Source: Porphyrobacter sp. SLTP (GTDB taxonomy: Bacteria > Pseudomonadota > Alphaproteobacteria > Sphingomonadales > Sphingomonadaceae). From it: 64,000 nucleotides of DNA. The position numbers and the translations under genes were made by a program. Positions 1 through 9,226 of the stretch are shown in pieces. Position 1 is the stretch's first letter. Each line of letters opens with the position of its first letter. The stretch spans positions 279,730-343,729 of the forward strand of contig NZ_JAAALE010000001.1 of the NCBI RefSeq assembly GCF_009905735.1. Reading direction: 5' to 3'. Below the pieces are notes generated by a model. The model made no database searches. It saw nothing but the letters and a program-made list of their open reading frames with translations, and had not been told where the DNA came from.

Positions 1-1003
1 AGAGGCGCCCCTCGCCCGATAACTGGCGGTATCGGCCGGTGTGTTTCTCGTTCTGCGCGAGGAGGCCCGGAAAGCCGCTGACCGCGCTCGCGCCCATGCC
101 GATCAGCACGTCGGAGGGATCATCGGTAAAGCCCTGGAAATTGCGCCGCAGCGTGCCGTTGCGCACTGCTGCGGCCATCGGGTCATGCGGCAGGGCGAAG
201 TGATCGAAGCCGATTGCGTCATAGCCATGCCCGGTCAGCATCGCGTGGGCCTGGCTCGCCATCGTGAAGCGCGCCGCCGCGCCCGGCAGGGCGTCTTCGG
301 GGATCATCGCCTGACGCGGCACCAGATGCGGGACATGGGCATAGCCGAACACCGCCACCCGGTCCGCGCCGAGCTTGCGGGTGTATTCGAGGCTGTCTTC
401 CAGATCCGCCTCGCTCTGGTGCGGCAGGCCATACATCAGATCGAAATTGAGACTGGTGACGCCTGCGCCCCGCAGCAGGTCAACGCTGCGACAGATCATG
501 GTGAGCGATTGCTCGCGCCCGATCGCCTTCTGGCAATGCGCGGCGAAGGTCTGCACCCCCATGCTGGCGCGGGTGATGCCAACTTCGCCCAGCACCGGCG
601 CCCATTCGGGGGTGAGGCTGCGCGGATCGAGTTCAATCGACCATTCGGGAGCAAACAGCGGGAAGTGGGCATGGATCGCATCCACAAGGCTCAGGAATTC
701 GCCCGGTTCGATCGCGTTCGGGCTGCCGCCGCCAAAGGCGATCCGCCGCACCCGCGTGCCTTGCGGGAGCAGGCTGGCGACCGTCGCGATCTCCTGATGC
801 AGTGCGGCGAGATAACTCTCCACTCGCGCGCGCTTGTCCGAGGCGCCGGTGTTGCAGCCGCAATAGTAGCAGATCTTCTCGCAGAACGGGATGTGGAGGT
901 AGAGCGAGATATCGCCCGACGCCTCGGCAATGGCGCGTTCGATTGCGCCATCCTCCAGCGGGCCGAAATCGGCGGCGGTGGGGTAGCTGGTGTATCGCGG
1001 CAC
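1..1003 (-). CDS. hemN: Oxygen-independent coproporphyrinogen III oxidase, 3' end cut by window edge
   Basis: Radical SAM enzyme of cytoplasmic haem synthesis that makes protoporphyrinogen IX without O2. The reverse strand reads the HemN N-terminal block VPRYTSYPTAADFG, then IPFCEKICYYCGCN with the CxxxCxxC cluster motif, GGGSPN and SMGVQTF. The gene leaves the window at base 1, so its C-terminus is not visible. The start is abnormal. HemN-like sequence (PDLLATPVPRYTSYP) reaches about base 1021, but the frame is closed by TAA at 1046-1048 and contains no ATG; GTG at 1001-1003 is the only usual start codon and has no Shine-Dalgarno. A perfect hairpin (1036-1057) sits exactly where the native start should be. 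It follows the cco operon on the same strand, which fits low-oxygen haem supply. The family is clear; the start is not. Confidence 0.88.
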   Translation of the reverse strand, partial: MPRYTSYPTAADFGPLEDGAIERAIAEASGDISLYLHIPFCEKICYYCGCNTGASDKRARVESYLAALHQEIATVASLLPQGTRVRRIAFGGGSPNAIEPGEFLSLVDAIHAHFPLFAPEWSIELDPRSLTPEWAPVLGEVGITRASMGVQTFAAHCQKAIGREQSLTMICRSVDLLRGAGVTSLNFDLMYGLPHQSEADLEDSLEYTRKLGADRVAVFGYAHVPHLVPRQAMIPEDALPGAAARFTMASQAHAMLTGHGYDAIGFDHFALPHDPMAAAVRNGTLRRNFQGFTDDPSDVLIGMGASAVSGFPGLLAQNEKHTGRYRQLSGEGRL

Positions 1004-1035
1004 CGGCGTGGCGAGGAGGTCGGGGCGGGTGGTCT

Positions 1036-1057
1036 GAGGTTCGCGTTAGCGAACCTC
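1036..1057. repeat. Perfect 9-bp hairpin at the hemN 5' end
   Basis: GAGGTTCGC (1036-1044), loop GTTA, GCGAACCTC (1049-1057). The stem is perfect and contains the TAA that closes the hemN frame. It lacks a following T tract, so it looks more like a REP-type palindrome than a terminator. It separates the last cistron of the cco operon from hemN. Confidence 0.6.
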
Positions 1058-1081
1058 GCTACAAGGCGTCTTTGAGCGAGA

Positions 1082-1312
1082 TCAATTCGTCCGCTTCGTG
1101 GCCTTTTGTTCGTTCTTTTCGCGGCAGGTGCCCGCGTGGCAACCCTTGGGGTGGCAGTTGCGGCTATCGTCTGCCGGGGCGTCGTCGCCGAGCGGGATGG
1201 TGATCGTGCCGCCATTGCACAGGGTCGCGGTGATCGCTCTGTGCTGAGCCGGATGCGGGCCGAGCATCACCGGCACCAGTGCGGCCAAGGCGAGGGAGAG
1301 GCCGCTGCTCAC
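1082..1312 (-). CDS. Small secreted Cys/His-rich protein, ninth cistron of the cco operon
   Basis: Hypothetical protein of 76 residues that I do not recognise. The GTG start overlaps the ccoS stop by four bases (GTGA), the same type of junction seen between several other genes of this operon, so it is probably translated by coupling. Residues 1-20 are hydrophobic (LSLALAALVPVMLG), consistent with a signal peptide. The C-terminal half holds four cysteines and two histidines in the segment LCNGG ... NCHPKGCHAGTC, followed by a basic tail. Inference: a periplasmic metal-binding or redox accessory of cbb3 oxidase maturation. Alternatives are a spurious frame or a gene of unrelated role carried by the operon. 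Confidence 0.55.
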   Translation of the reverse strand: MSSGLSLALAALVPVMLGPHPAQHRAITATLCNGGTITIPLGDDAPADDSRNCHPKGCHAGTCREKNEQKATKRTN

Positions 1313-1458
1313 GCCTCGTCCTCCTCATCGATCAGGATGCGATTGGCGGCACCGTCCATGTCGTCATACTGCCCGTCCTTCATCGACCAGAAGAAGGCGA
1401 CTAGGCCGAGCAAGCCCATGCCGAGCGCGATGGGGATGAGGAAGGCGAGGCCGGTCAT
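1309..1458 (-). CDS. ccoS: cbb3-type cytochrome oxidase assembly protein CcoS
   Basis: CcoS is needed for a cofactor-loaded cbb3 oxidase in the inner membrane. This 49-residue product starts with one membrane segment (LAFLIPIALGMGLLGLVAFF), continues with the family block WSMKDGQYDDMDGAANRIL and ends in an acidic tail, which is the usual CcoS layout and size. Its ATG overlaps the ccoI stop by four bases (ATGA at 1455-1458), and its own stop overlaps the GTG of the next small gene. The reading frame is too short for ordinary length cut-offs, but position and sequence agree. Confidence 0.9.
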   Translation of the reverse strand: MTGLAFLIPIALGMGLLGLVAFFWSMKDGQYDDMDGAANRILIDEEDEA

Positions 1459-3578
1459 TTGGCGGCTCCGGCCAGGCGCAGCGAGTTGGCGACCACCACC
1501 AGCGAACTCACCGACATGGCAATCGCCGCGATCAGCGGGGTGACGAGGCCGAACACCGCCAGCGGCACGGCGAGCAGGTTGTAGGCAATCGAGAAGCCGA
1601 AGTTCTGTCGCACGATCCGCATCGTGGCCTTGGCCACCCGCACCGCGAGAGCAACGGGCATCAGCCCTTCGCCGATGAATACCGCGTCGGCGGCTTGCTG
1701 GCTGGCGTCGGACGCGGTGCCGGGCGCGATCGAGGCGTGGGCGGCGGCGAGGGCGGGGCCATCATTCAGCCCATCGCCCACCATCAGCGGGCGGCGGCCT
1801 TGGGCTTTGAGCGCTTCCAGCACCGCGAGTTTCGCTTGTGGGCTGGCCTCAGCTTGCACGGTCAGGCCCAGCGCGCGGCCCATCGCGTCGACCGGCGCGG
1901 CGCGGTCGCCCGATAGGATGCTGGCGGTGATCCCCTCGGCGCGCAGGGCGGCGAGCGTGGCGGCGGCATCGCTGCGCATCGGGTCGGCAAAGGTGATGAT
2001 CTGCGCGGCGTCCCCGATGCGCATAGTGGTGGCGAGCGCCTGTGCCTCGCCTTCCGGCTTCTCCAGCGCGGCTGCCACGCCCTGCCATTTGCCGGTCAGG
2101 CCGATGCCGCTTTCTTCGCGAATGTTGTCGATGACAGCGGGCTGCACCCCTTCGCGCAGCAGCGCAGCGGCGAGGCCCCGGCTCAAGGGATGGCGGCTCG
2201 CCTGCGCCAGACCCAGCGCGACAGTGCGGGCCTTGGCGCCCAGCGCGCTCACATCCGCGCGCGGTTCGCCCAGCGTCATTGTGCCGGTTTTGTCGAGCAG
2301 GGCGATGTCCACCTCGGCCAGGCGTTCCAGCGCGCTCCCATCCTTGACCAGCAGACCGCGCCGGAGCAGCGCGCCGCTCGCGACCACTTGCGCAGCAGGG
2401 ACGGCGAGGCCCATCGCGCAGGGGCAGGTGATGATCAGCACCGCAATCGCGATGGTCAGCGACTGGTGTACACCCGCGCCCGCAATCATCCACCCGACGA
2501 AGGCCAGCGCGGCCAAGCTGTGCACCACTGGCGCGTAAAGCCGCGAGGCGCGGTCGGCGATGCGGACATAGTGGCTGCGCGATTGCCCCGCCTCATCCAT
2601 CAGCCGCGCGATTTCAGCAATCGCGGTATCCTCGGCCACGCGGGTCAGGGTCACGCGGATCGGAGCGGAGAGGTTGATTGCGCCAGCATGGACGGCGCTC
2701 CCCGGCCCGACCGGCTCGGGCGCGCTTTCGCCGGTCAGCATGGCGTTGTCGATCGCGCTGATGCCGTCGACCACTTCGCCATCGGCCGCGAGAGCCTCGC
2801 CCGCGGCGACCAGCACCAGCATTCCGGGTTCCAGATCCTTGGCGGCAACGCGGCGGGTGGTGCCGTCCGGGGCGATGACGCTGGCGCTCTTGCCCATCCG
2901 CCCCAGCAAGGCGCCGATCCCGGCCCGTGTCCGCGTGCGCATCTCGGCATCGAGCGCGCGGCCTGCGAGGAGGAAGAACAACAGCATCACCGCGCTGTCG
3001 AAATAGGCGTGCGCGCCGCCGGTGATGGTCTCGTAGAGGCTGAGGCAGGTCGCGAGGATCACGCCAATCGAAATCGGCACGTCCATGTTGGTGCGCTTGT
3101 GGCTCAGCGCCATCCACGCCGAGGCGAAGAACGGACGACCCGCATAGGCGATCACCGGCAGTGCGATCAGCGCCGAGAGCCAGTGGAACAGCTCGCGCGT
3201 CGCCCCGTCCGCCCCTGACCAGACGCTGACCGACAGCAGCATGACATTCATCATGCCAAAGCCCGCCACACCCAATGCGCGGTTCAGCCGCTTGCGCTCC
3301 TCAACTTCGATCCCGAGAGGATTGTCTGCAACCGGCTGCGCTTCAAAGCCCAGCGCCAGCAGCGCGGCTGTCAGCGCATCTTCCCCCAGCGCCGGATCAT
3401 GGCTGATCGCCACGCGCTTGGCCGAGAAATTGGCTCGCGCGGCAGCGATGCCTGCGAGTTTGGGCAATTCGCGCTCGATCTTGCCGATGCACCCGGCGCA
3501 TTTCATGCCCGGCACGGTGAAGCGGGTCGAGACCAGCGGGCGGGCGTCGTCAGGGGTGAGGAGAGCGGGGGCGTTCAT
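1455..3578 (-). CDS. ccoI: Copper-translocating P1B-type ATPase CcoI/FixI
   Basis: Inner-membrane ATPase that exports copper for assembly of the Cu(B) centre of cbb3 oxidase. The 707-residue product has an N-terminal heavy-metal domain with GMKCAGC (Cys27, Cys30), paired membrane helices, the phosphatase motif LTGES, the transport motif CPC near 385-387, the phosphorylation motif DKTGT (Asp429) and the hinge motif GDGLNDGPAL, followed by the last helix pair. I take the ATG at 3576-3578 (MNAPALL), which overlaps the ccoH stop as ATGA; a start 24 bases upstream is possible but would run further into ccoH. Its place between ccoH and ccoS is the standard ccoGHIS order and separates it from general CopA exporters. 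Confidence 0.95.
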   Translation of the reverse strand: MNAPALLTPDDARPLVSTRFTVPGMKCAGCIGKIERELPKLAGIAAARANFSAKRVAISHDPALGEDALTAALLALGFEAQPVADNPLGIEVEERKRLNRALGVAGFGMMNVMLLSVSVWSGADGATRELFHWLSALIALPVIAYAGRPFFASAWMALSHKRTNMDVPISIGVILATCLSLYETITGGAHAYFDSAVMLLFFLLAGRALDAEMRTRTRAGIGALLGRMGKSASVIAPDGTTRRVAAKDLEPGMLVLVAAGEALAADGEVVDGISAIDNAMLTGESAPEPVGPGSAVHAGAINLSAPIRVTLTRVAEDTAIAEIARLMDEAGQSRSHYVRIADRASRLYAPVVHSLAALAFVGWMIAGAGVHQSLTIAIAVLIITCPCAMGLAVPAAQVVASGALLRRGLLVKDGSALERLAEVDIALLDKTGTMTLGEPRADVSALGAKARTVALGLAQASRHPLSRGLAAALLREGVQPAVIDNIREESGIGLTGKWQGVAAALEKPEGEAQALATTMRIGDAAQIITFADPMRSDAAATLAALRAEGITASILSGDRAAPVDAMGRALGLTVQAEASPQAKLAVLEALKAQGRRPLMVGDGLNDGPALAAAHASIAPGTASDASQQAADAVFIGEGLMPVALAVRVAKATMRIVRQNFGFSIAYNLLAVPLAVFGLVTPLIAAIAMSVSSLVVVANSLRLAGAAK

Positions 3579-4030
3579 CGCAGATTGCTTTCCCCGGCCC
3601 ATTCCTGCGCGCCTGCGCGGATGCCGATGTGCACTTGCCAGCGGCCTGCGCCCAGTGCCTCGTTGGAGAGCCAGCGGCCCTGGCCCTGCGGCGCAAAGGT
3701 CAGGCGGGCGGCCTCACGCTCACCAAGCGGGCGTTCGGCCTCGGCCGTGATCGCTGCCTCAGCAGGCACAGCGAGGGTTTCGAGCACAACCCGCCCATCC
3801 GCGCGGCGCTGCGGGATGGCCTGCCAGCCCAAGGCCTTGGAGGCTTCCGCCTTGTGGATCCAGCCATTGTAGTTCTGGCTGGCAACATAGGAATTGTCGA
3901 TCACGGTGCCGTGGAAGCTCCCCACGGCATAGCTCGCCATGACGAGGTTAACTGCGATCACCACGCCGAACCCGCCGATGAAGACCATCGCCATGTGCTT
4001 GCCGGTGAACCTTGTGGTCTTGCTGGTCAT
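3575..4030 (-). CDS. ccoH: FixH/CcoH family cbb3 oxidase assembly protein
   Basis: FixH/CcoH proteins are single-pass inner-membrane assembly factors of cbb3 oxidase. The 151-residue product begins with TSKTTRFTGKHMAMVFIGGF and one N-terminal helix (MAMVFIGGFGVVIAVNLVMA), followed by the typical VIDNSYVASQNYNGWI segment and a periplasmic beta-rich domain. Start and stop overlap ccoG and ccoI by four bases each (ATGA), so the three genes are translationally coupled. Confidence 0.92.
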   Translation of the reverse strand: MTSKTTRFTGKHMAMVFIGGFGVVIAVNLVMASYAVGSFHGTVIDNSYVASQNYNGWIHKAEASKALGWQAIPQRRADGRVVLETLAVPAEAAITAEAERPLGEREAARLTFAPQGQGRWLSNEALGAGRWQVHIGIRAGAQEWAGESNLR

Positions 4031-5604
4031 TCGTCGTCCTCAGGCATGGCAAAGGTGGTTTCGGCGATGTCTTGCTCGCCCTGTTCGTCGAGCGAGGTCA
4101 GGCGAAAGGCGAAGTGTTCGCTCTCATCCTCATCCGTCCCCGGCGGTAGCATCACGTAGGCGCGCACGATCTTGGTCTCGTTGGCGGGCACGGCGATGAC
4201 CTGCACGGGCGCGGCGTTTTCGACGCTGACGGCATCGGTCCACATCACCGCGCCGCGGGGCAGGCCCACCATCGCCACTTCCATCTCGCGCGGGCGGGCT
4301 TCCATATTGCGCAGGCGGAGCGTGTAGGCGTTGCGGACCGATCCGTCCTTCAGCAGCATGTAGGGCGGATTGCGGTCGGGCGAGACCGTGAGATCGGTGT
4401 GCGTGCGGGTGCCGAGCGCGAACAGCAGGCCTGCGCCAATCGCGCCCCAGACGCCGAAATAGAGGAAGATGCGCGGGCGCAGCAGGGCTTTCCATGCGGG
4501 CTTGGGAGGAGCCCCCGCCGCCTCGGCCTTGCACTGGTCCAATGTGGCATAGTCGATCAGCCCGCGCGGGCGGCCGACCTCAGCCATGACCTTGTCGCAG
4601 GCATCGATGCACAGCCCGCAGGTGATGCAGCCGATCTGCTGGCCTTCGCGGATATCCACCCCGGTGGGGCAGACCGCGACGCACATATTGCAGTCGATGC
4701 AGTCGCCATATTGGTCGGGGTTCTTGGCCGCCTTCTTGAGGCTCCCGCGCTGTTCGCCGCGCCAGTCCTTGTAGGTGACGATCAGTGATTTCTCGTCGAG
4801 CATCGCGGTCTGGATGCGCGGCCAGGGGCACATATAGACGCACACCTGTTCGCGCATGAACCCGCCGAGCCAGAAGGTCGTGCCCGTGAGGATCGCCACG
4901 GTCGCATAGGCCACCGGCGCGGCGTTGCCGGTCCAGAAATCCACCGTGAGGGTCGGCGCGTCGGCGAAATACATGATCCACGCGCCGCCGGTCCAGAAGG
5001 CGATGGCGAGATAGACCGTCCACTTGGCGAGCCGCCGGGCGGTCTTGGATGCGGTCCACGGCGCCTTGTCGAGCCGCGCGCGGGCATTGCGATCGCCGTC
5101 GAAGAAGCGGTCGACGTGCTGGAACACGTCAGTCCACACCGTCTGCGGGCAGGCATAGCCGCACCATGCGCGGCCCACCGCAGAGGTGACGATGAACAGA
5201 CCTATGCCGGCCATGATCAGCATCCCGGCGACGAAGTAGAATTCGTGCGGCCAGATCTCGATATCGAACATGTAGAAGCGGCGATTGGCGAGATCGATCA
5301 GCACGGCTTGGTCGGGCGCGTATGGCCCACGGTCCCAGCGGATCCACGGGGTGATGTAATAGATCGCCAGCGTCACCAGCATCACCAGCCACTTGAAGCG
5401 GCGGAAGGGGCCGTCGATCCGCTTGTTGTGGACCGTCTTGCCCTTTTCGTAGAGCGCGCTGCCCATGAAGCCTGCGTCCTCCACCGTGGCGGCAGAGGCC
5501 GGACCAGCGGGCGCGGCGTCAGTGACGGACCTGAGCGCACCCGACCAGTCGCGGGGCTGCCCCGCTTGAGGTTGGGGGCGCGCGAGGTCCTTGGGATCAG
5601 CCAT
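4027..5604 (-). CDS. ccoG: Polyferredoxin CcoG (RdxA/FixG), cbb3 oxidase maturation
   Basis: Membrane-bound iron-sulfur protein that reduces Cu(II) to Cu(I) for cbb3 oxidase assembly. The 525-residue product has several N-terminal helices, the block CGYACPQTVW, a second membrane part with VCVYMCPWPRIQ, two [4Fe-4S] clusters in CIDCNMCVAVCPTG and CITCGLCIDACDK, a further helix near residue 380 and a periplasmic Ig-like C-terminal domain. The chosen start (MADPKDLARP, ATG at 5602-5604) overlaps the end of ccoP by eight bases; the longer frame upstream reads only Pro/Arg-rich sequence inside ccoP and is not used. Confidence 0.94.
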   Translation of the reverse strand: MADPKDLARPQPQAGQPRDWSGALRSVTDAAPAGPASAATVEDAGFMGSALYEKGKTVHNKRIDGPFRRFKWLVMLVTLAIYYITPWIRWDRGPYAPDQAVLIDLANRRFYMFDIEIWPHEFYFVAGMLIMAGIGLFIVTSAVGRAWCGYACPQTVWTDVFQHVDRFFDGDRNARARLDKAPWTASKTARRLAKWTVYLAIAFWTGGAWIMYFADAPTLTVDFWTGNAAPVAYATVAILTGTTFWLGGFMREQVCVYMCPWPRIQTAMLDEKSLIVTYKDWRGEQRGSLKKAAKNPDQYGDCIDCNMCVAVCPTGVDIREGQQIGCITCGLCIDACDKVMAEVGRPRGLIDYATLDQCKAEAAGAPPKPAWKALLRPRIFLYFGVWGAIGAGLLFALGTRTHTDLTVSPDRNPPYMLLKDGSVRNAYTLRLRNMEARPREMEVAMVGLPRGAVMWTDAVSVENAAPVQVIAVPANETKIVRAYVMLPPGTDEDESEHFAFRLTSLDEQGEQDIAETTFAMPEDDE

Positions 5605-6553
5605 CGGTTTTGGCCTTCTCGGCGGTCTGGGCGACAGCGCCCGTGGTCGCCGGGGTGGGCGAGGTGTCAGGCTGGGCCGGAGCCGCCTGCTGCCCGCCGC
5701 CGCGCGAGTGAACATAGGCCGCCAGCATCTTGATCGTCACCGGATCGAGCCGGTCTTTCCAGGCGGGCATCACGCCGTGACGGGGGGCGAGGATCTGCTT
5801 CCGCACCGCCGCCTCACTGCCGCCATAGAGCCATATCGCGTCATTCAGCGCGGGCGCGCCCATTGCGGGCATTCCGGCTCCGGCAGGGCCATGGCAAGCG
5901 GCGCAGTTCTCGGCGAACAGCTGCGCGCCGGCCGGGTTGCCCTTGGCCTTGCCGCTGAGCGAGAGGACGTGGCTTGCCACAGCCGCGGTCTGGCCCGCAT
6001 CCAGCACGCCTGCGAACGCGGGCATATAGTTCACGCGGGTATCGTCAGCGTTCTGCCAGCGGATGCCGTGGGTGAGGGTGTATTCGATCTCGGTCAGCGT
6101 GCCGCCCCAGATCCAGTCATCATCATTGAGGTTGGGATAGCCGAACTGCTGATACCCCGCCGCGCCTGCGCCGTGGCACTGCACGCAATTGACCTTGAAC
6201 GCCGCTGCCCCGCCGGACACCGCCGCCTGCATCAGCTCGGGCGAGCCGGGGAGCTTTTCGATATCGGTCGCCGCGATCTTTTCGAACACGCTTTGGCGGG
6301 CCATGTCGGCGGCGCTCATCTCCTTGGCGAGATCGCCGCGGCTCGACCAGCCGAGCGTTCCGGCGGTCGCCTTGTCGATCATCGGCCAGGCCGGGTAGAG
6401 CACGACATAGACCGCCGCGAAGGCGATCGTGGCGTAGAAGGTCCACAGCCACCAGCGCGGCAGGGGGGTGTTCAGTTCCTCGATCCCGTCCCATTCATGG
6501 CCGACGGTCTCGGTGCCGGTGGGTTGGTCAATCCGCTTAGTCATTGTCGTCAT
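5597..6553 (-). CDS. ccoP: cbb3-type cytochrome c oxidase subunit III (dihaem CcoP)
   Basis: Electron-entry subunit of cbb3 oxidase. The 318-residue product has the conserved N-terminal block WDGIEELNTPLPRWWLWTFY leading into one membrane helix, then two periplasmic cytochrome c domains with haem motifs CVQCH and CAACH and candidate methionine ligands (YMPAF, VMPAW). The C-terminus carries a Pro/Gln/Thr-rich tail not needed for the fold. An in-frame ATG at 6542-6544 (MTKRID) is an equally possible start. The gene overlaps ccoQ at its 5' end and ccoG at its 3' end. Confidence 0.95.
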   Translation of the reverse strand: MTTMTKRIDQPTGTETVGHEWDGIEELNTPLPRWWLWTFYATIAFAAVYVVLYPAWPMIDKATAGTLGWSSRGDLAKEMSAADMARQSVFEKIAATDIEKLPGSPELMQAAVSGGAAAFKVNCVQCHGAGAAGYQQFGYPNLNDDDWIWGGTLTEIEYTLTHGIRWQNADDTRVNYMPAFAGVLDAGQTAAVASHVLSLSGKAKGNPAGAQLFAENCAACHGPAGAGMPAMGAPALNDAIWLYGGSEAAVRKQILAPRHGVMPAWKDRLDPVTIKMLAAYVHSRGGGQQAAPAQPDTSPTPATTGAVAQTAEKAKTDG

Positions 6554-6698
6554 CCCCGAAAATCGAGTGTTTGGCGGCGGCCACGTGGGGGCTGGCCCCC
6601 GGGCGGAAGTGCCACAGGCACAGCGTCAGATAGAGCGCGACGATCACCGCCAGCCCGTAGCTGTCGGCAAAGTGGCGAAGGGCGGTGTAGAGGGTCAT
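6537..6698 (-). CDS. ccoQ: cbb3-type oxidase small subunit CcoQ/FixQ
   Basis: CcoQ is a small membrane subunit that stabilises cbb3 oxidase. The 53-residue product has the family pattern: a short N-terminus ([15 protein letters not shown]), one membrane helix ([16 protein letters not shown]), an RPG turn and a hydrophilic tail. ATG at 6696-6698 overlaps the ccoO stop (ATGA), and its end runs into ccoP. Its position between ccoO and ccoP is diagnostic. Confidence 0.9.
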   Translation of the reverse strand: MTLYTALRHFADSYGLAVIVALYLTLCLWHFRPGASPHVAAAKHSIFGDDDND

Positions 6699-7477
6699 CG
6701 GCCCTGCTCCCCACCCTGACTGGATTTCGTCAGCACTTCCTGCGCGGCGGCGCTGTTCACATCCACCAGCGTGCCGAGCATCTGGAGATAGGCGACCAGC
6801 GCATCCATCTCGGTCACGCGCCCCGGATCACCGTCAAAGTCGCGGACCTGCGCCTTGGGGTAACGGGTGGCGAGGTCGCCCGCGTCGGCATCCGGGTTGG
6901 CCTGCGCCATCAGATCGGAGCTGGCCTGCGCGATGGCGGTGTCGGAGTAAGGCACGCCGACGCGGCGCAGCGCGGTGAGGTTTGCTGCCGGATCGGCCAC
7001 ATGCAATTCGGCTTCGGCAAGGAAGCTGTAATTGGGCATGATGCTTTCCGGCACGACAGAACGCGGCGCCTTCAGGTGCTGGACGTGCCAGTCATCGGAA
7101 TACTTGCCGCCGACCCGCGCAAGGTCAGGCCCGGTGCGCTTCGATCCCCACTGGAAGGGATGATCATACATGCTTTCAGCGGCGAGGCTGTAATGGCCAT
7201 AGCGTTCGACCTCGTCCCGGAAGGGCCGGATCATCTGGCTGTGGCAGGTGTAACAGCCTTCGCGGATATAGATGTCCCGCCCTGCCTGCTCCAGCGGGGT
7301 GTAGGGGCGCATCCCCTCCACCTTCTCGATCGTGTTGTCGATCCAGAACAGGGGCGCGATTTCGACGATTCCGCCGATGGCTACCACCAGCAAGGTGGCC
7401 GCGGCGAGGAGGGTGACGTTCTTCTCAAGCTTCTTGTGGCCCTCGAAAACGTCGCTGTGCTGTGCATTCTTGCTCAT
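6695..7477 (-). CDS. ccoO: cbb3-type cytochrome c oxidase subunit II (monohaem CcoO)
   Basis: Membrane-anchored monohaem cytochrome c subunit that passes electrons to CcoN. The 260-residue product has an N-terminal helix ([20 protein letters not shown]), the conserved stretch [20 protein letters not shown], the haem motif CYTCH, the [18 protein letters not shown] block and the MPNYSFL segment with the axial methionine. It starts 23 bases after the ccoN stop. Confidence 0.96.
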   Translation of the reverse strand: MSKNAQHSDVFEGHKKLEKNVTLLAAATLLVVAIGGIVEIAPLFWIDNTIEKVEGMRPYTPLEQAGRDIYIREGCYTCHSQMIRPFRDEVERYGHYSLAAESMYDHPFQWGSKRTGPDLARVGGKYSDDWHVQHLKAPRSVVPESIMPNYSFLAEAELHVADPAANLTALRRVGVPYSDTAIAQASSDLMAQANPDADAGDLATRYPKAQVRDFDGDPGRVTEMDALVAYLQMLGTLVDVNSAAAQEVLTKSSQGGEQGR

Positions 7478-7500
7478 GGCTGTGTTCCTACGATGAGCGC

Positions 7501-9156
7501 TTATTCAGCGGGCTCGGCGACAATGGGGCGGTCGGCGGCGTCATCATGGGCGGTGTCGCCCATCGGAGCCTCCACTCGCTGCTTGCCAGCGATGGTCATC
7601 CAGATGTTGTAGGCCATGATGATCGCACCGCTGAGGTACATCAGCCCGCCGACAGCACGCAGGATGTACATCGGGTGGAGCGCCGCGACGGTGTCGACGA
7701 AGCTGTTCACCAGGTATCCGTCAGACCCATATTCGCGCCACATCAGGCCCTGCGTGATCCCGGCGACCCACATCGAGGAGGCGTAGAAAACGATCCCCAG
7801 CGTCGCGAGCCAGAAGTGCCAGTTGATCATGCGCAGGCTGTAGAGCCGCTCCTTCTGCCACAGGCGCGGCACGAGGTAGTAGACGCAGGCGAAGGTGATC
7901 ATCCCGTTCCATCCCAGCGCGCCGGAGTGTACGTGGCCGATGGTCCAGTCGGTGTAGTGCGACAGGCTGTTGACCGCCTTGATCGACAGCATTGGGCCTT
8001 CGAAGGTGCTCATCCCGTAGAAGGCGAGCGCCAGCACCATCATGCGGATGATCGGATCGGTGCGGACCTTGTCCCACGCGCCGTTCAGCGTCATCAACCC
8101 GTTGATCATCCCGCCCCAGCTGGGCATCCACAGCATCACGCTGAACACCATGCCCAAGGTCTGCGCCCAGTCGGGCAGGGCGGTGTAGTGAAGGTGGTGC
8201 GGGCCCGCCCAGATGTAGAGGAAGATCAGCGACCAGAAGTGGATGATCGACAGGCGGTAGGAATAGACCGGCCGCCCGGCCTGCTTGGGCACGAAGTAGT
8301 ACATCATCGCCAGGAAGCCGGCGGTGAGGAAGAACCCGACCGCGTTGTGGCCATACCACCACTGGGTCAGCGCATCCTGCACCCCGGCAAAGGCCGAGTA
8401 GCTCTTGCCGCCCAGCAGACTCACCGGCATCGCCAGATTGTTGACCACGTGCAGCATCGCGATGGTCACGATGAAGGCGAGGTAGAACCAGTTCGCCACA
8501 TAGATGTGGGGTTCATGGCGGCGCAGCAGCGTGCCGACGAACACGGCGAGGTAGCACAGCCACACCACCGTCAGCCACAGATCGACATACCATTCCGGCT
8601 CGGCATATTCCTTGCCCTGGCTGATGCCGAGGAGGTAGCCGGTCGCCGCCAGCACGATGAACAGCTGGTAGCCCCAGAACACGAAGCGGGCCATGCCGGG
8701 GAAGGCCAGCGTGGTGCGGCAGGTGCGCTGCACGACGTAGAAACTCGTCGCCAGCAGCGCATTGCCGCCAAAGGCGAAGATGACGGCAGAAGTGTGCAGC
8801 GGGCGTACCCGGCCGAAGTTGAGATAGGGTTCGAAATTGAGCTGCGGGAAGGCGAGCTGGGCGGCGATGAATACGCCCGCCAGCAACCCTGCCAGCCCCC
8901 AGAACATCGTCGCGATCACGCCCCAGCGGATCACGTCATCGTCATAGCGCGAAGGGCCGGGAGGCATCTTGAAGATGCCCTGGGCCTTGGCCATCGGATC
9001 ATAGCTGGTGGCCGTGACCGCGATCAGGATCACCGCGACCAGCGCCACGATCCCCATGTGAATGGCAAAACCGCTATCGGGCGTAAGCGCGATAGCAGCA
9101 ATCGCTGCGAGCAGGACGAGCGCCCATACCCCCAGCCGCTTAACGACTGATTCCAT
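7501..9156 (-). CDS. ccoN: cbb3-type cytochrome c oxidase catalytic subunit I (CcoN)
   Basis: Catalytic haem-copper subunit of the high-affinity terminal oxidase, in the inner membrane. The 551-residue product is about a dozen membrane helices with the expected histidines: [13 protein letters not shown] and [12 protein letters not shown] for the haem ligands, [11 protein letters not shown] and AGPHHLHY for Cu(B). The N-terminal extension of about 70 residues adds extra hydrophobic segments, as in many alphaproteobacteria. ATG at 9154-9156 follows AAGGGA. An FNR/FixK half-site pair lies at 9213-9226, about 63 bases upstream of the start, which fits activation when oxygen is low. It is the first gene of the leftward cco operon. 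Confidence 0.97.
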   Translation of the reverse strand: MESVVKRLGVWALVLLAAIAAIALTPDSGFAIHMGIVALVAVILIAVTATSYDPMAKAQGIFKMPPGPSRYDDDVIRWGVIATMFWGLAGLLAGVFIAAQLAFPQLNFEPYLNFGRVRPLHTSAVIFAFGGNALLATSFYVVQRTCRTTLAFPGMARFVFWGYQLFIVLAATGYLLGISQGKEYAEPEWYVDLWLTVVWLCYLAVFVGTLLRRHEPHIYVANWFYLAFIVTIAMLHVVNNLAMPVSLLGGKSYSAFAGVQDALTQWWYGHNAVGFFLTAGFLAMMYYFVPKQAGRPVYSYRLSIIHFWSLIFLYIWAGPHHLHYTALPDWAQTLGMVFSVMLWMPSWGGMINGLMTLNGAWDKVRTDPIIRMMVLALAFYGMSTFEGPMLSIKAVNSLSHYTDWTIGHVHSGALGWNGMITFACVYYLVPRLWQKERLYSLRMINWHFWLATLGIVFYASSMWVAGITQGLMWREYGSDGYLVNSFVDTVAALHPMYILRAVGGLMYLSGAIIMAYNIWMTIAGKQRVEAPMGDTAHDDAADRPIVAEPAE

Positions 9157-9212
9157 GTTGATTTATCCCTTCCGTCGGCCCGGCTTATACCGGAACCCCG
9201 CAGTGCTTGTGT

Positions 9213-9226
9213 TTGACCGAAATCAA
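9213..9226. promoter_or_regulatory. FNR/FixK box of the cco operon
   Basis: TTGAC-CGAA-ATCAA matches the anaerobox consensus TTGAT-N4-ATCAA at nine of ten positions. Its centre is about 63 bases before the ccoN start, leaving room for a class II promoter with a start site near 9178. The right half overlaps the stop codon of the regulator gene next door (TGA at 9223-9225), so the promoter is squeezed into 66 bases. Confidence 0.8.

Noticed and set aside
5591..9150. Long plus-strand open frames opposite ccoP, ccoO and ccoN
   Set aside because: They are antisense to well-conserved cbb3 genes; GC-rich codon bias keeps the opposite frame open. No ribosome site or domain was seen.
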